A DNA stretch of 32,628 nucleotides, from contig JANQHJ010000026.1 of NCBI GenBank assembly GCA_028282745.1, positions 1-32,628 on the forward strand. The letters run 5' to 3'. Position 1 is the stretch's first letter. Each line of letters begins with the position of its first letter. Source of the stretch: Sedimentisphaerales bacterium. Lineage in GTDB: Bacteria; Planctomycetota; Phycisphaerae; Sedimentisphaerales; Anaerobacaceae. Both the position numbers and the translations under genes were made by a program. The notes below the pieces were generated by a model that did no database searches, had not been told where the DNA came from, and saw only the letters and a list, made by a program, of their open reading frames with translations. Below are positions 1-9,404 of the stretch, piece after piece.

Positions 1-657
1 AGTACCTCTTATGCATATGACGATTACGGTAATCTCATTACGCAGATAACTGGTTATGGGGGTGCTAATGCGGCGACTACAGTTTATTTCTATAATGAAT
101 ATAATGAGCAGACCAAGGTAAAAGACCCTCGTGGTAGTTACCGCAGTACATTTTACTCTAATTCAGGTACGGTTACCGCAGAGTGGGTTTACGCAAACCC
201 CGGTTGCACTACACTAATCAGTGCCACAGAATATGAGTTTGACGGTAATGGGCGTTTGACATTAACGAAAGTGGCTAATGAGCAAGCCCCGTGGGCTACA
301 ACCGACACTCCTGACTGGGCAAGTACCCAATATATCTATGACGGATACGGCCGTAAGACCGCTCAAGTTGTCGATCCTGGCGTTGGTGGCAGGAACCTTA
401 CTACCAGCTATGAATATAATAACCAGTCGGAGCTCACAAAAACAACCGGCCCTAACGGGGCAAGCACAATTACAGTTCGTGACGGCAGAGGTTTGACAGA
501 AAAGAAAATCTATAAGTTTGGTACAAGGTCTTCTACGATGAGCTTCTACTATGACAAGAACGGTAATCTTATCAAGAAAGTAGATCCTGAAGGAGTAACT
601 GAAATATATCAGTATGATGATTTTGATCGCAGGTTACGGAGTCGCAAGGGTAAATAG
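1..657 (+). CDS. RHS/YD-repeat protein, 3' fragment (5' end outside window)
   Basis: The frame is open from base 1 to a TAG stop at 655-657, giving 218 visible residues; the true start lies upstream of the window. The protein is made of YD-type repeats, for example SYAYDDYGNL, TEYEFDGNGRL, QYIYDGYGRKT, SFYYDKNGNLIKKVDPEG and IYQYDDFDRRL. YD repeats form the beta-strand shell of RHS/Tc-toxin-like proteins, which are usually exported. The reading stops inside a repeat, a few residues after YDDFDRRL, with no RHS core and no C-terminal effector domain, and no YD coding continues in the other + frames after the stop. It is therefore probably a truncated or orphan RHS gene rather than a complete one. 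The TPR gene begins 61 bases downstream on the same strand. The YD-repeat assignment is secure; whether the gene is functional cannot be told. Confidence 0.85.
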   Translation, partial: STSYAYDDYGNLITQITGYGGANAATTVYFYNEYNEQTKVKDPRGSYRSTFYSNSGTVTAEWVYANPGCTTLISATEYEFDGNGRLTLTKVANEQAPWATTDTPDWASTQYIYDGYGRKTAQVVDPGVGGRNLTTSYEYNNQSELTKTTGPNGASTITVRDGRGLTEKKIYKFGTRSSTMSFYYDKNGNLIKKVDPEGVTEIYQYDDFDRRLRSRKGK

Positions 658-718
658 AGAATAGTTTGGTTTTAGTTAACTGTATGGATGAATTTAATAA
701 TAAAAAAGGATGGGAATC

Positions 719-2752
719 ATGTATAGGAAACCTTTATTCTTAAGTATCGTATTGTTTCTGTTGATTGCATGTACTGGTTTGGCGCAGGCAGATAGTGTTG
801 AGCAGGCAACTAAGGATATATGCACTCACATCAAAGCCCAAAATCAAACAGCTGCGCATACGGCTGTATCTAAGCTTTGGAAGGAATATGCCCGTGATCC
901 CAACCTTGGACAAGGTCTAATGAAGGTTGCCAAAGCATATAGGCATAAAGGTGATAATGATAAGGCTGTAATACTGTATGACCAGATGGCTCAGAGATTT
1001 GGTGATAGTAATTATGGTCAACTGGCCCTGATATATAAAGCCAAACTCGACCTGTCCCAATTGATGAAATCTGGTGACTTTGCATCTGCTGAGTCAGTTA
1101 TCACAAATATAAAATCTGATTTTCCCGGTCGTAATGATCTTGCGAAGCAGATTTATATCATGACTAAAAGCCATGGTAGGGATCGCAAGAGCAGAATGTG
1201 GTTGTATGACCAGGTCATTGCGCAGTTTCCGAATGATAAATACGCAACTATAGCGAACATGCAGAAGGACAAGCTTGCTATAGTAAGGATGGTCTGGAAA
1301 AATAAATATGTGGCAGCGAATGCTGCGGTAGCAAAGCTCAAGGCTGATTATGCTGATTGCGACCAGCTTGGCGATTCATTGCTGGCAGTTGCTAATGCGT
1401 ATAAGAACAGGGGTAAACTGCAAAAAGCGGATCAAATCTATGCCGAAGTTAAATCAAAGTATTCAGATATGTATTCAGGTGAGAAAGCAAAAATATCTCT
1501 TACCAAACTCAGCATCCAGGGATTAATCGAGAATTCAGATTATGATGCCGCTAAAGCAGCTATCGCTCAGTTCAAATCTGATTACCCTGATAGTAATAGT
1601 CTCGGTTGTAAATTGTGTGCTCTTGCCGAGTCTTTTAGGAGAAAAGGTAAGTCGGATCACGCGATTTGGCTATATAAACGGATCATAAAGGAGCTGCCAG
1701 ATGATAAATGTGTGCAAAAAGCCCAATTGCAGCTATTGGGTACGACTGTACGAAAGATGGTAAGGTCTGGCTATTTCTCAAAGGCAGAGAAAGAGTTGAA
1801 AAAGATGAAAGCTGGCTGTTCTGAGCACCCCGGATTTGCGAGAGAATTGTCCATGACCGCAAATGTCTATGCAAAGATGGGGCGATATGAAAGGTCGATG
1901 CAGCTTAATGACGAGGCTTTAAATGCTTCAAAATCAAAACAATTAAGTGCTTCTACAGCATTAAAAAACTCTAAAATTCGGATTTATGAAATGATCGATT
2001 CGAATGATCCCGATAGGTTTATAAATGCTGAAACTGCTGTAGGAAAATTAAGGGATGATTTTGGAAACAGCAAATATCTGAATCCAATCCTTAACCAAAT
2101 AGCGGATAAATTACACGATGCAGGTAATTATGAAGAAGCCAAGAGAGTGTTTGGTATAGTGGCACAGGATTATGCCAATAATGGTGAAAGTGGCTTGTGG
2201 GCATATTCGAATATCAAAAGATATGAGCTATTTGCATTGATCAATGCAGATGACAAAGCAGGTTACAAAAGAGCAATTAAACAAGTAGGCAGGGATATTG
2301 CGGATGATCAGAAACGTTACTTCGTGTATTCATGCCTTGCGGACAAAATATATAACTATGGAGCGAAGATTGGAGCCGAAGATAAAGAAATCTTAAAAAA
2401 GTACTATAATAGAGCTATCGATCTATATGAAAATAAAGTACTTGGTTATATTGATAAGAGTGAAGTGGAGGCCCGTTCTTATTTTGATCTTGCGCTAATG
2501 TACAGAGACCTTGGCAAGTATAGAAAGGCTCTCGAGCATTGCAAGGTTCTTGTTGATGAGTATCCCGGCTTTAAATCAGCTTGGTATGGACAATATATGC
2601 TGGGCAATATCTATGAAATAATGCTTGAAGAAAGGCTCGTTTCGAAGGAACAGGCTAAAACCCAAATCAGAGAAGCTTACACCCAGCTTATAGAGAAATA
2701 TCCGGACTGTAAGTTCGCACAGGTTGCTAAATCATGGTTGAGACGAAACTAA
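719..2752 (+). CDS. Exported tetratricopeptide-repeat protein
   Basis: About 677 residues. I chose the ATG at 719 over the in-frame ATG at 710 because AAGGA at 706-710 is then spaced 8 bases from the start. The N-terminus is a clear export signal (MYRKPLFLSIVLFLLIAC). It could be a lipoprotein signal with LIAC as lipobox, or be cut by signal peptidase I after AQA a few residues later. The mature part is a run of degenerate TPR-like helical hairpins, such as KAYRHKGDNDKAVILYDQM, ANAYKNRGKLQKADQIYAEV and ALMYRDLGKYRKALEHCKVL, often followed by a Tyr-Pro or Phe-Pro turn as in YbgF/BamD-type repeats. No catalytic motif is seen. It lies between two RHS genes, 25 bases (start 2778) before the large one, so it is probably cotranscribed and could help export, assembly or anchoring of the RHS protein. 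That role is inference. Confidence 0.85.
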   Translation: MYRKPLFLSIVLFLLIACTGLAQADSVEQATKDICTHIKAQNQTAAHTAVSKLWKEYARDPNLGQGLMKVAKAYRHKGDNDKAVILYDQMAQRFGDSNYGQLALIYKAKLDLSQLMKSGDFASAESVITNIKSDFPGRNDLAKQIYIMTKSHGRDRKSRMWLYDQVIAQFPNDKYATIANMQKDKLAIVRMVWKNKYVAANAAVAKLKADYADCDQLGDSLLAVANAYKNRGKLQKADQIYAEVKSKYSDMYSGEKAKISLTKLSIQGLIENSDYDAAKAAIAQFKSDYPDSNSLGCKLCALAESFRRKGKSDHAIWLYKRIIKELPDDKCVQKAQLQLLGTTVRKMVRSGYFSKAEKELKKMKAGCSEHPGFARELSMTANVYAKMGRYERSMQLNDEALNASKSKQLSASTALKNSKIRIYEMIDSNDPDRFINAETAVGKLRDDFGNSKYLNPILNQIADKLHDAGNYEEAKRVFGIVAQDYANNGESGLWAYSNIKRYELFALINADDKAGYKRAIKQVGRDIADDQKRYFVYSCLADKIYNYGAKIGAEDKEILKKYYNRAIDLYENKVLGYIDKSEVEARSYFDLALMYRDLGKYRKALEHCKVLVDEYPGFKSAWYGQYMLGNIYEIMLEERLVSKEQAKTQIREAYTQLIEKYPDCKFAQVAKSWLRRN

Positions 2753-2777
2753 TTTTAAGATAATGGAGATTTGTAAG

Positions 2778-5700
2778 ATGAGGTCCAAATATACCATCGG
2801 CCTTGGGATTTTGTTTTTCTTGTCACTCGTAGTTTTTATCTGCTATGCCTGGCCAAATCAACCGCCAGTTGCCAATCTCAAAGCGCAACCCCGATACGTG
2901 ATAGTCAACAAGGATGTGGTACTTGACGGCAGCGGGTCATCCGATCCTGATGGCAGTGTAGTAGAATGGAAGTGGGATTTTACAAACGATGGAACATACG
3001 ATTATACTGAAACCGCCAGCTCAGCGTCAGATGGTCAGTACGATAAAAAAACCATCTATTCTTATGATTCTTCGGGCACTTATACAGCTAAGCTTAATGT
3101 TAAAGACGACGATGATGCTGAAGATCTAACCCCTGATACAGATATTATTACTGTAAGTGTGGACTCAGATGGTGATTGTATGCCTGATGACTGGGAGACA
3201 GAGTATCTGGGTAATACAAGCTATAGTTATGAAGAAGATAAAGATGGAGATGATTACAATAATATATGTGAATATTTACACGGAACAGACCCCAATGATA
3301 ATACAGATAAGCCGGATGGGGTATCTTATAATATGACCATTTACGTTCCAGGGCAGGTTTGTTCGATTCAGATGGCAATAGATGGCAGTATTAATGGTGA
3401 TACTATTGTAGTGTCGCCGGGTACTTATTATGAGGCTATAGATTTCCTGGGTAAAGAGATTACCGTAACCAGTACGGATCCAGATGACTGGGCTGTTGTT
3501 GCTGAAACTGTAATAGATGCAAGCAATTTATCAAAAGTTGTAGTTATTGATGGTGCACAAGATTCGGATACTGTGATAAAAGGCTTCACTATTACTAATG
3601 GAGATGTAGGTATCTTCTGTGATGGTAGCTCACCGACAATCAGTAATTGCGTTATTAAAGATAACGGTTATTTTGAGGGAAGTTATGGTTCCATTGGCGG
3701 GGGAATTTTTCTTGACAATGCGAGTCCCCCAATAAGTAATTGTTATATTATTAATAATAAAGCTTTGAGAGGAGGTGGTATATATTCTAAAGACTCAACA
3801 ACTGCTCTTACAATAAAGAACTGTGTTATTGCCGGGAATGAGGCAAAGGATTATGGTGGTGGAATATATAATTATGACTCCTCACCTGAATTGACTAATT
3901 GTACTATTACGCAGAATAGCAGCGATAACCTTTACAGTGGTGCAGGGATCTATAACATGGGTGATTCGGATCCAATAGTGCAAAACTGTATTTTGTGGGA
4001 TAACGGCTCTCAAGGTGATGAAGTTTATAATGATACTCTGTCTAGTCCGACTTTTAAATATAGTTGTATCAAATATTGTTTTCAAAATGGCGGATCCTGG
4101 TACACTTCATATGGAACCAATGGTGGTAATAATACAGAGGATGATCCCTTATTCGAGGATGATGCAGATGTTGATGGTTATGATAATGTTTATGGCTCTA
4201 TGGATGATGGTTTAAGATTGTCAGCAACTAGTGATTGCGTTGATTCAGCTGATGGGAGTGTTGATCCTGTTTATGATATACTTGGGATCAGGCGCCATGA
4301 TCACACTACAACTGATAGTGGTACAGGCACTCCAACCTATGTAGATATGGGTGCTTATGAGATGTATGATGGCCTGGTGTCCCAGTGGGAATTCGAGACA
4401 GGCAGTGGTTCAACTGCTACCGATTCAGTCGGGAGTAATAATGGTACAATTTACAATAGCCCTACATGGTCAAGTGACGGGCCTGGTAATTATTCATTGG
4501 ATATGGATGATAATGAATATGTAAAGATACCTGATCATGATTCTCTAACACCTAGTGATAAGCTTACTATAGCATTCTGGGTTTGTAGAAGAGGTAGTTT
4601 TGGTATATATAAATATGCCTCATGTCCAAGCGAACCAGCCTGTTCAAATGACTCTCGTGCTTATCACATATCGATCAATGATACTACCGGGAAGGTAAGT
4701 ATGCAGATATTTACAACTGCAGCTAACAGTGATGTTATTTATGGAAATAGTATTGTTGATGCAAATAGCTGGCATCATATAGTAGCGACATTTGATGAAG
4801 GAGATGCTAAGATATATATCGACGGGCAATTAGATGTAGAGAAGGAATTGTCAGTTTCCTCTATAATGAATGATGTCCATGATTTAATAATAGGTGGATT
4901 CTGGGAGTATTGCGGTGAAGATTCCTTTGTTAATAGAATTGATTCTTTTGTTGATGATGTGCGTATTTATGACATTGCTCTGTCTCAAGCTGAAATTACA
5001 GCTATATATGATAAGGACAAAGACAATCTACCGAACTGGTGGGAAGATGAAAATGGTGGATATGATGATAGTGTCCCCAATAACAGTGATCTGGATTCAG
5101 ATGGTGACGGCCTGACGGATCTGCAGGAGTATGAAAATGGGACCGATCCATCTGACTCAGATAGTGATAACGATGACATTCCCGATGGCTGGGAAGTGGA
5201 ATATGGCTTTGATCCGTTAGATGCATATGATGCTGATGACGATGACGATACTGATGGTGCCGATAATCTCGAGGAATATCAGCATGGTTTAAATCCTTTG
5301 GAAAATAATACAGGCGATTCCTGGAGCTATTACGAATATGATGATGCAGGTCAAGTTACAGCGACTGTTCGGTATGAACTTCGTAATTCAGCTGTGGGAA
5401 TATCGACTCTTTCAGAAATGCATAATGAATTTGACACATTAGGTCGAAGTTGGCGACAAAGACAACTGGTTTCTCCAGGCAGCCCCAGTAACAGCAATGA
5501 TAATATTCGAGTATCCGAGTATGACATAACTGGGGCGGTCACTCTTTCCTATAGCAAGGGAATAGGCAATACATCTATCGATACTTACGAAGCTGGTGAT
5601 ATTCGTACACAGTATTTATATGATGATATTGGCAGAATGACCCGGACAGTAGATCCTCTTGGTCAGAATACTGACTATTTATATAATGAGGCAGGTCAGC

Positions 5701-8700
5701 AAACGAAGGTAACCATGCCGGGAACCAGAGTTGTTGAATATAATTATGATGCAGCAGGCAGGACTACCAAGGTGATCGATCCGCTTAATAACTACACTGT
5801 TACCGAGTATGATTCTCTAGGCAGAAGGTTCAAAGAATACCTGATGTATGATAACAGTGGCGATGTGACTGTTCGTCAGCAGCGTTGGTATTATGATTCG
5901 ACTGGTGAATTAACTCGTCAGGCTGTTATGGCAGTAGCTTCCAGCACTTCAGCGCCGGTGACATCTGTTGATCTGGTAACAGATTATGAGAATAAATACA
6001 ACAGCAGCGATAATCGTTATGTCTATACATATAACGGCAGTAATGTAGTGACCCGGAGGACCCTCACTAGCAATCGGGATAAAAGCGGGCGTGGATTGCC
6101 AACGCAGGTTATTAACGGCTGGGCGGCTAATAATCCCCTGGTAATAATGGAGAACTACTATGATAGTGCAGGCCGGGCTACTCTAACTGAGCAGAAGGAT
6201 TATGATGAAAGCCAGGACCTGAAGTTGACCGTTAAGACCAGAATTGAGTATGACGATCATGGTAGAATGGTTGCCAGCATTATAGATGGTGACAGCGAGT
6301 TGACTACATCCTACGAATATGATGGTGATGGCGGGGTTATAAAAGAAACAGCTCCGGAAGGTAACTATGACACTTATACCTACAATCCACTCGGCAATTT
6401 GACAGAGAAGGTCGAAGATGCCGGTGGGCTTGCTCGTACTACAGAATATATATATGACCGTCTCGGTAGGCAGATCAATATTATAGCAAATGACGGCAGT
6501 GACCAGACTACCAGTTATGATTATGACCTTGCCAGCCGGGTTACAAAGGTAACCTATCCGGATAGTGGCGCGATAGAATATGCTTATAGCCCATCCGGTA
6601 TGGTTACACAGCGAATTGACCAGCGGAATATAACAACAAGATATACATATGACAAAGCAGGCAAGTTGCTTACCAAGCAAAACGATCCAACCAGTCCGAC
6701 AATAGTTGAATCTTTTGCTTATAATAAACGTGGGCTCATGAGGCTCGCACAGAAGGGTAGTAATGCCAATCATGACTTATATAGTAAGCAGGAAATGAGC
6801 TATAATGACCTTGGATATTTGACCCAGAGCCTTCAGCAGATAACAGATTCGGGTAGCGTCTTTACTACTGAATATACACGCGACCAGCTCGGCAGGGCTA
6901 CGGAAGTGGAATATCCCGATACTTCAGGTAGTGGTATTGCGACAATAGCTTATAGCTACACCTCACTTGGTCAGATTGATGAAATAGACAAGGATGCCAG
7001 TACACTGGTTGAGTATGATTATTATGGCTCACGGGTAAGTGATCGTCAATACAATACGACCAGTGCGATTAATTTCACACCGTTGTTCGATTCATATGGT
7101 CGGATCACCAGGCATACTACTTTGAACAGTGCTACTCCTACTCCAGTTGGTGTTGATTTCGAATATGCTTACGACGATAATAGCAATATTACCAACAAAA
7201 AGCTCGGACATCGTACTAATGACCCTGCTAATCAGTATTTGTATGATACTCTAAACAGGGTCACAAGGGCCAATTATGGCTTGGATACAACTAATGAGCA
7301 ATTTGTCTATGATAAACTAGGTAATCGTGAAAGCTATATAGATCGTTCCAGTACTACTACGAGTTACTTAGATAATGTTGTCAATGAATATATCAATATA
7401 GGCGGTGGTGGTACTAATGTCTATTACGATGATGCGGGTAACCTGACAAAAGATAATTCCGGCTATACCTATCATTACGATTACGAGAACCGCGTAACGA
7501 AAATCAAAAAGACTGACGACACGGTGAATGTAGCTGAATATTCTTATGATGCCCTTGGCCAGAGGATACAGGTTGTAGATTCTGTCGGTACCGCCACAAC
7601 GAATTTCTATTATAATGACAAATGGCAGGTATTGCTGGAAACCGATGATTCTGATTTTAAGCAGCGATACTTTGTCTATGGCAACTATATAGATGAGCTT
7701 TTGATCATGCATCGTTATTCTGATACAATGAATTACTATTATGGTCATGATCATCTATTCAGTTCGGTAGTTCTTTTTAATGGAGTTGGGACTGTCCAGG
7801 AAAGGTATGAATATGATACTTATGGCAAGTGCCATGTTTTATATGCTAATGGTAATAATGATGCCGATGGCGTCAGTGATTTTGATAATCCGTACTTGTT
7901 TACCGGCCGAAGGCTTGATATATTAGATGGCAGCTCTTTTGAAATTCAATACAGCCGCAACAGAATATATAACTCCAATATGGGCCGATGGCTCACACGT
8001 GACCCTTTAGGATATGTCGATGGCATGAATCTGTACGAGTATGTTAAATCTAGCTCGGTTGTGGGCCTTGATCCGATGGGATTAACGGATAAAAGTGATA
8101 TAGGTGAAAGGCTCTGGTATTCCTGCAATTGTGGCTGGATTGATTGGAGCCATGCAAATTATAGAATTGCAGATTTTTGGAATTCGCTTCGGAGGGAATC
8201 GGGAACGAAATCTCTTGGGAGGCCGGGATTCAAGGTTGAAACAGAAATGACTCATGGTATTCGTTTTTATACTGAAGGGGTGTATTTGGATTTTTATGTT
8301 AAGTCTGGTTTAGGCCTCTACAAAAAGCAACGTGTAGCATTAAGCATGTTCAGGATTTTAGCCGAAAAATTTGAACAGTTTCAAGCCAAATGGCCGAGGA
8401 ATTGGGTGACAGATTCCGGTTGGTCAGAAGAAGATCTACCGTCAGACCTTTTAGGATTTTATTGGCAAGTATTTGGTGCAATTGTCGATAGAGATTTCAT
8501 AGAGAATGAGTGCATAGTGCTTGATGAAGAGACATCAAAACAGGTATGGGAAGATACGCATGGCCTTAAGCATGGCAAGGGACTTACACCTTGGACAGGG
8601 ACTACCCACTGGAAACCATTGCTTCATCACAATGAGTGTTTTAGAGCCAAGTGTAAGTGTGATGAAAAAGGTGCTAAATACCAATGGCCAGCGTTTTTCA

Positions 8701-8858
8701 GGAGAGTTGGAACAATTCCTAAAGGGGGAAGCTGGAAAAGTAGAGATTGGGATAATTGGATAGAAGCTCCTTCGCTATATGGACAGCCAATCGGTGTTTA
8801 CAAAAATTATGATCAACTTGTCGAGATTGATCCTTTTATTATTGCACCTGGAATATAG
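2778..8858 (+). CDS. Giant secreted PKD / beta-helix / LamG / RHS protein with variable C-terminal domain
   Basis: About 2026 residues. The ATG at 2778 is preferred over 2763 because GGAG at 2765-2768 sits 9 bases before it. A signal peptide or N-terminal anchor (residues 1-24) is followed by a PKD domain (about 27-128, GSGSSDPDG and the aromatic WKWDF strand), an Asp-rich Ca-binding segment (129-181), a right-handed beta-helix (191-521, repeated GGGIY and SNC/TNC rungs), a LamG fold (530-748, ending VDDVRIYDIALS), a second Asp-rich TSP3-like segment (750-845, DSDGDGLTDLQEYENGTDP), YD repeats (848-1733) and the RHS core (1705-1770, GRWLTRDPLGYVDGMNLYEY, then LDPMGL). The last 257 residues are unlike the rest and form the variable C-terminal domain. 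This matches polymorphic-toxin or adhesin architecture: surface display domains, shell, processed core, cargo. The cargo's activity is unproven. The next gene may be its immunity partner. Confidence 0.9.
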   Translation: MRSKYTIGLGILFFLSLVVFICYAWPNQPPVANLKAQPRYVIVNKDVVLDGSGSSDPDGSVVEWKWDFTNDGTYDYTETASSASDGQYDKKTIYSYDSSGTYTAKLNVKDDDDAEDLTPDTDIITVSVDSDGDCMPDDWETEYLGNTSYSYEEDKDGDDYNNICEYLHGTDPNDNTDKPDGVSYNMTIYVPGQVCSIQMAIDGSINGDTIVVSPGTYYEAIDFLGKEITVTSTDPDDWAVVAETVIDASNLSKVVVIDGAQDSDTVIKGFTITNGDVGIFCDGSSPTISNCVIKDNGYFEGSYGSIGGGIFLDNASPPISNCYIINNKALRGGGIYSKDSTTALTIKNCVIAGNEAKDYGGGIYNYDSSPELTNCTITQNSSDNLYSGAGIYNMGDSDPIVQNCILWDNGSQGDEVYNDTLSSPTFKYSCIKYCFQNGGSWYTSYGTNGGNNTEDDPLFEDDADVDGYDNVYGSMDDGLRLSATSDCVDSADGSVDPVYDILGIRRHDHTTTDSGTGTPTYVDMGAYEMYDGLVSQWEFETGSGSTATDSVGSNNGTIYNSPTWSSDGPGNYSLDMDDNEYVKIPDHDSLTPSDKLTIAFWVCRRGSFGIYKYASCPSEPACSNDSRAYHISINDTTGKVSMQIFTTAANSDVIYGNSIVDANSWHHIVATFDEGDAKIYIDGQLDVEKELSVSSIMNDVHDLIIGGFWEYCGEDSFVNRIDSFVDDVRIYDIALSQAEITAIYDKDKDNLPNWWEDENGGYDDSVPNNSDLDSDGDGLTDLQEYENGTDPSDSDSDNDDIPDGWEVEYGFDPLDAYDADDDDDTDGADNLEEYQHGLNPLENNTGDSWSYYEYDDAGQVTATVRYELRNSAVGISTLSEMHNEFDTLGRSWRQRQLVSPGSPSNSNDNIRVSEYDITGAVTLSYSKGIGNTSIDTYEAGDIRTQYLYDDIGRMTRTVDPLGQNTDYLYNEAGQQTKVTMPGTRVVEYNYDAAGRTTKVIDPLNNYTVTEYDSLGRRFKEYLMYDNSGDVTVRQQRWYYDSTGELTRQAVMAVASSTSAPVTSVDLVTDYENKYNSSDNRYVYTYNGSNVVTRRTLTSNRDKSGRGLPTQVINGWAANNPLVIMENYYDSAGRATLTEQKDYDESQDLKLTVKTRIEYDDHGRMVASIIDGDSELTTSYEYDGDGGVIKETAPEGNYDTYTYNPLGNLTEKVEDAGGLARTTEYIYDRLGRQINIIANDGSDQTTSYDYDLASRVTKVTYPDSGAIEYAYSPSGMVTQRIDQRNITTRYTYDKAGKLLTKQNDPTSPTIVESFAYNKRGLMRLAQKGSNANHDLYSKQEMSYNDLGYLTQSLQQITDSGSVFTTEYTRDQLGRATEVEYPDTSGSGIATIAYSYTSLGQIDEIDKDASTLVEYDYYGSRVSDRQYNTTSAINFTPLFDSYGRITRHTTLNSATPTPVGVDFEYAYDDNSNITNKKLGHRTNDPANQYLYDTLNRVTRANYGLDTTNEQFVYDKLGNRESYIDRSSTTTSYLDNVVNEYINIGGGGTNVYYDDAGNLTKDNSGYTYHYDYENRVTKIKKTDDTVNVAEYSYDALGQRIQVVDSVGTATTNFYYNDKWQVLLETDDSDFKQRYFVYGNYIDELLIMHRYSDTMNYYYGHDHLFSSVVLFNGVGTVQERYEYDTYGKCHVLYANGNNDADGVSDFDNPYLFTGRRLDILDGSSFEIQYSRNRIYNSNMGRWLTRDPLGYVDGMNLYEYVKSSSVVGLDPMGLTDKSDIGERLWYSCNCGWIDWSHANYRIADFWNSLRRESGTKSLGRPGFKVETEMTHGIRFYTEGVYLDFYVKSGLGLYKKQRVALSMFRILAEKFEQFQAKWPRNWVTDSGWSEEDLPSDLLGFYWQVFGAIVDRDFIENECIVLDEETSKQVWEDTHGLKHGKGLTPWTGTTHWKPLLHHNECFRAKCKCDEKGAKYQWPAFFRRVGTIPKGGSWKSRDWDNWIEAPSLYGQPIGVYKNYDQLVEIDPFIIAPGI
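8086..8855 (+). other. Variable C-terminal domain of the RHS protein, possibly DUF4056-like
   Basis: Residues about 1770-2026 of the RHS protein, directly after the core-ending LDPMGL motif where effector domains normally start. Visible marks are a Cys pair and aromatic cluster at its N-terminus (SCNCGWIDWSHA), a central helix (KKQRVALSMFRILAEKFEQF), the motif SEEDLPSDLLGFYWQVFGA, and Cys/His-rich stretches (HHNECFRAKCKC). The GWID-x-x-HA and S-x-EDL-x-S-x-LLG pattern reminds me of the DUF4056 family of bacterial exported proteins of unknown function. That match is from memory and is tentative. No known nuclease or deaminase toxin motif (HNH, HxE) was recognised. Six visible cysteines suggest disulphides or metal binding if exported. 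Confidence 0.45.
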
Positions 8859-8921
8859 ATTAAAGGAAGTCCAAGGTTTTAACTATAAAAGGCATTTGTT
8901 GACTATATTAGTATATATTAA

Positions 8922-9404
8922 ATGTGTATAAAATACAAGAATATCCTTATTGCCTCTTCTATTATTTTACTTGCAGTAGGGATAAGTATAATCATTTATA
9001 TTTGGAACCAAAAATATACCAAAGTCGCTAGCTTTAATTTAGAAGCAGAATGTAGAATTATTATATACAAGGTATCTAAATGGGAAGTAACGATTCCATA
9101 TTATTATGAGATAAACAAAGGCAAAACAGCAAAGTCAGAAAAAGTACTTTTTATATTTTTGTCACCATCGGAGAGGAAGCCGGGTTTTAAATTGTTGGGT
9201 TCTAAGCACGGTGATGTGTTTGGTTTAGTGAGAAAAGAATCTCCAAATGAGATTTTAATGTTATATGATATTGAGGAAGATACAAGCTGGCCGCTATCTG
9301 TTATTAAGGGCTATTCGAAGGATTGCCAGATTCTTTTTAATAAGTTTGTCCTTGAGAATCCCGGTAAGTCTTATCATCTCGTAGGAACTATGGGATTTCA
9401 TTAG
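8922..9404 (+). CDS. Small membrane-anchored hypothetical protein, candidate immunity protein
   Basis: 160 residues beginning MCIKYKNILIASSIILLAVG, with one hydrophobic segment at about residues 8-28 that should act as an uncleaved membrane anchor or signal. The soluble part (about 130 residues) is mixed alpha/beta in appearance, with Lys/Glu-rich stretches and several Trp/Tyr residues. I do not recognise the family. It begins 63 bases after the RHS stop on the same strand, the usual place of an immunity gene for an RHS C-terminal effector, and a membrane-tethered periplasmic immunity protein would suit an effector acting outside the cytoplasm. The ribosome binding site is poor. The region is AT-rich compared with the RHS gene, as immunity genes often are. 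The gene is likely real because of length and position; the function is inference from context only. Confidence 0.6.
   Translation: MCIKYKNILIASSIILLAVGISIIIYIWNQKYTKVASFNLEAECRIIIYKVSKWEVTIPYYYEINKGKTAKSEKVLFIFLSPSERKPGFKLLGSKHGDVFGLVRKESPNEILMLYDIEEDTSWPLSVIKGYSKDCQILFNKFVLENPGKSYHLVGTMGFH

Noticed and set aside
6183-6773. 196-aa minus-strand ORF inside the RHS gene
   Set aside because: It is antisense to YD-repeat coding with no ribosome binding site or recognisable domain; long antisense frames arise from the biased codon use of the repeats. The same applies to 7368-7754.
5320-7975. YD repeats as DNA-level tandem repeats or CRISPR-like array
   Set aside because: The repeats are conserved as a protein motif only; spacing and bases vary, so they are not DNA repeats.
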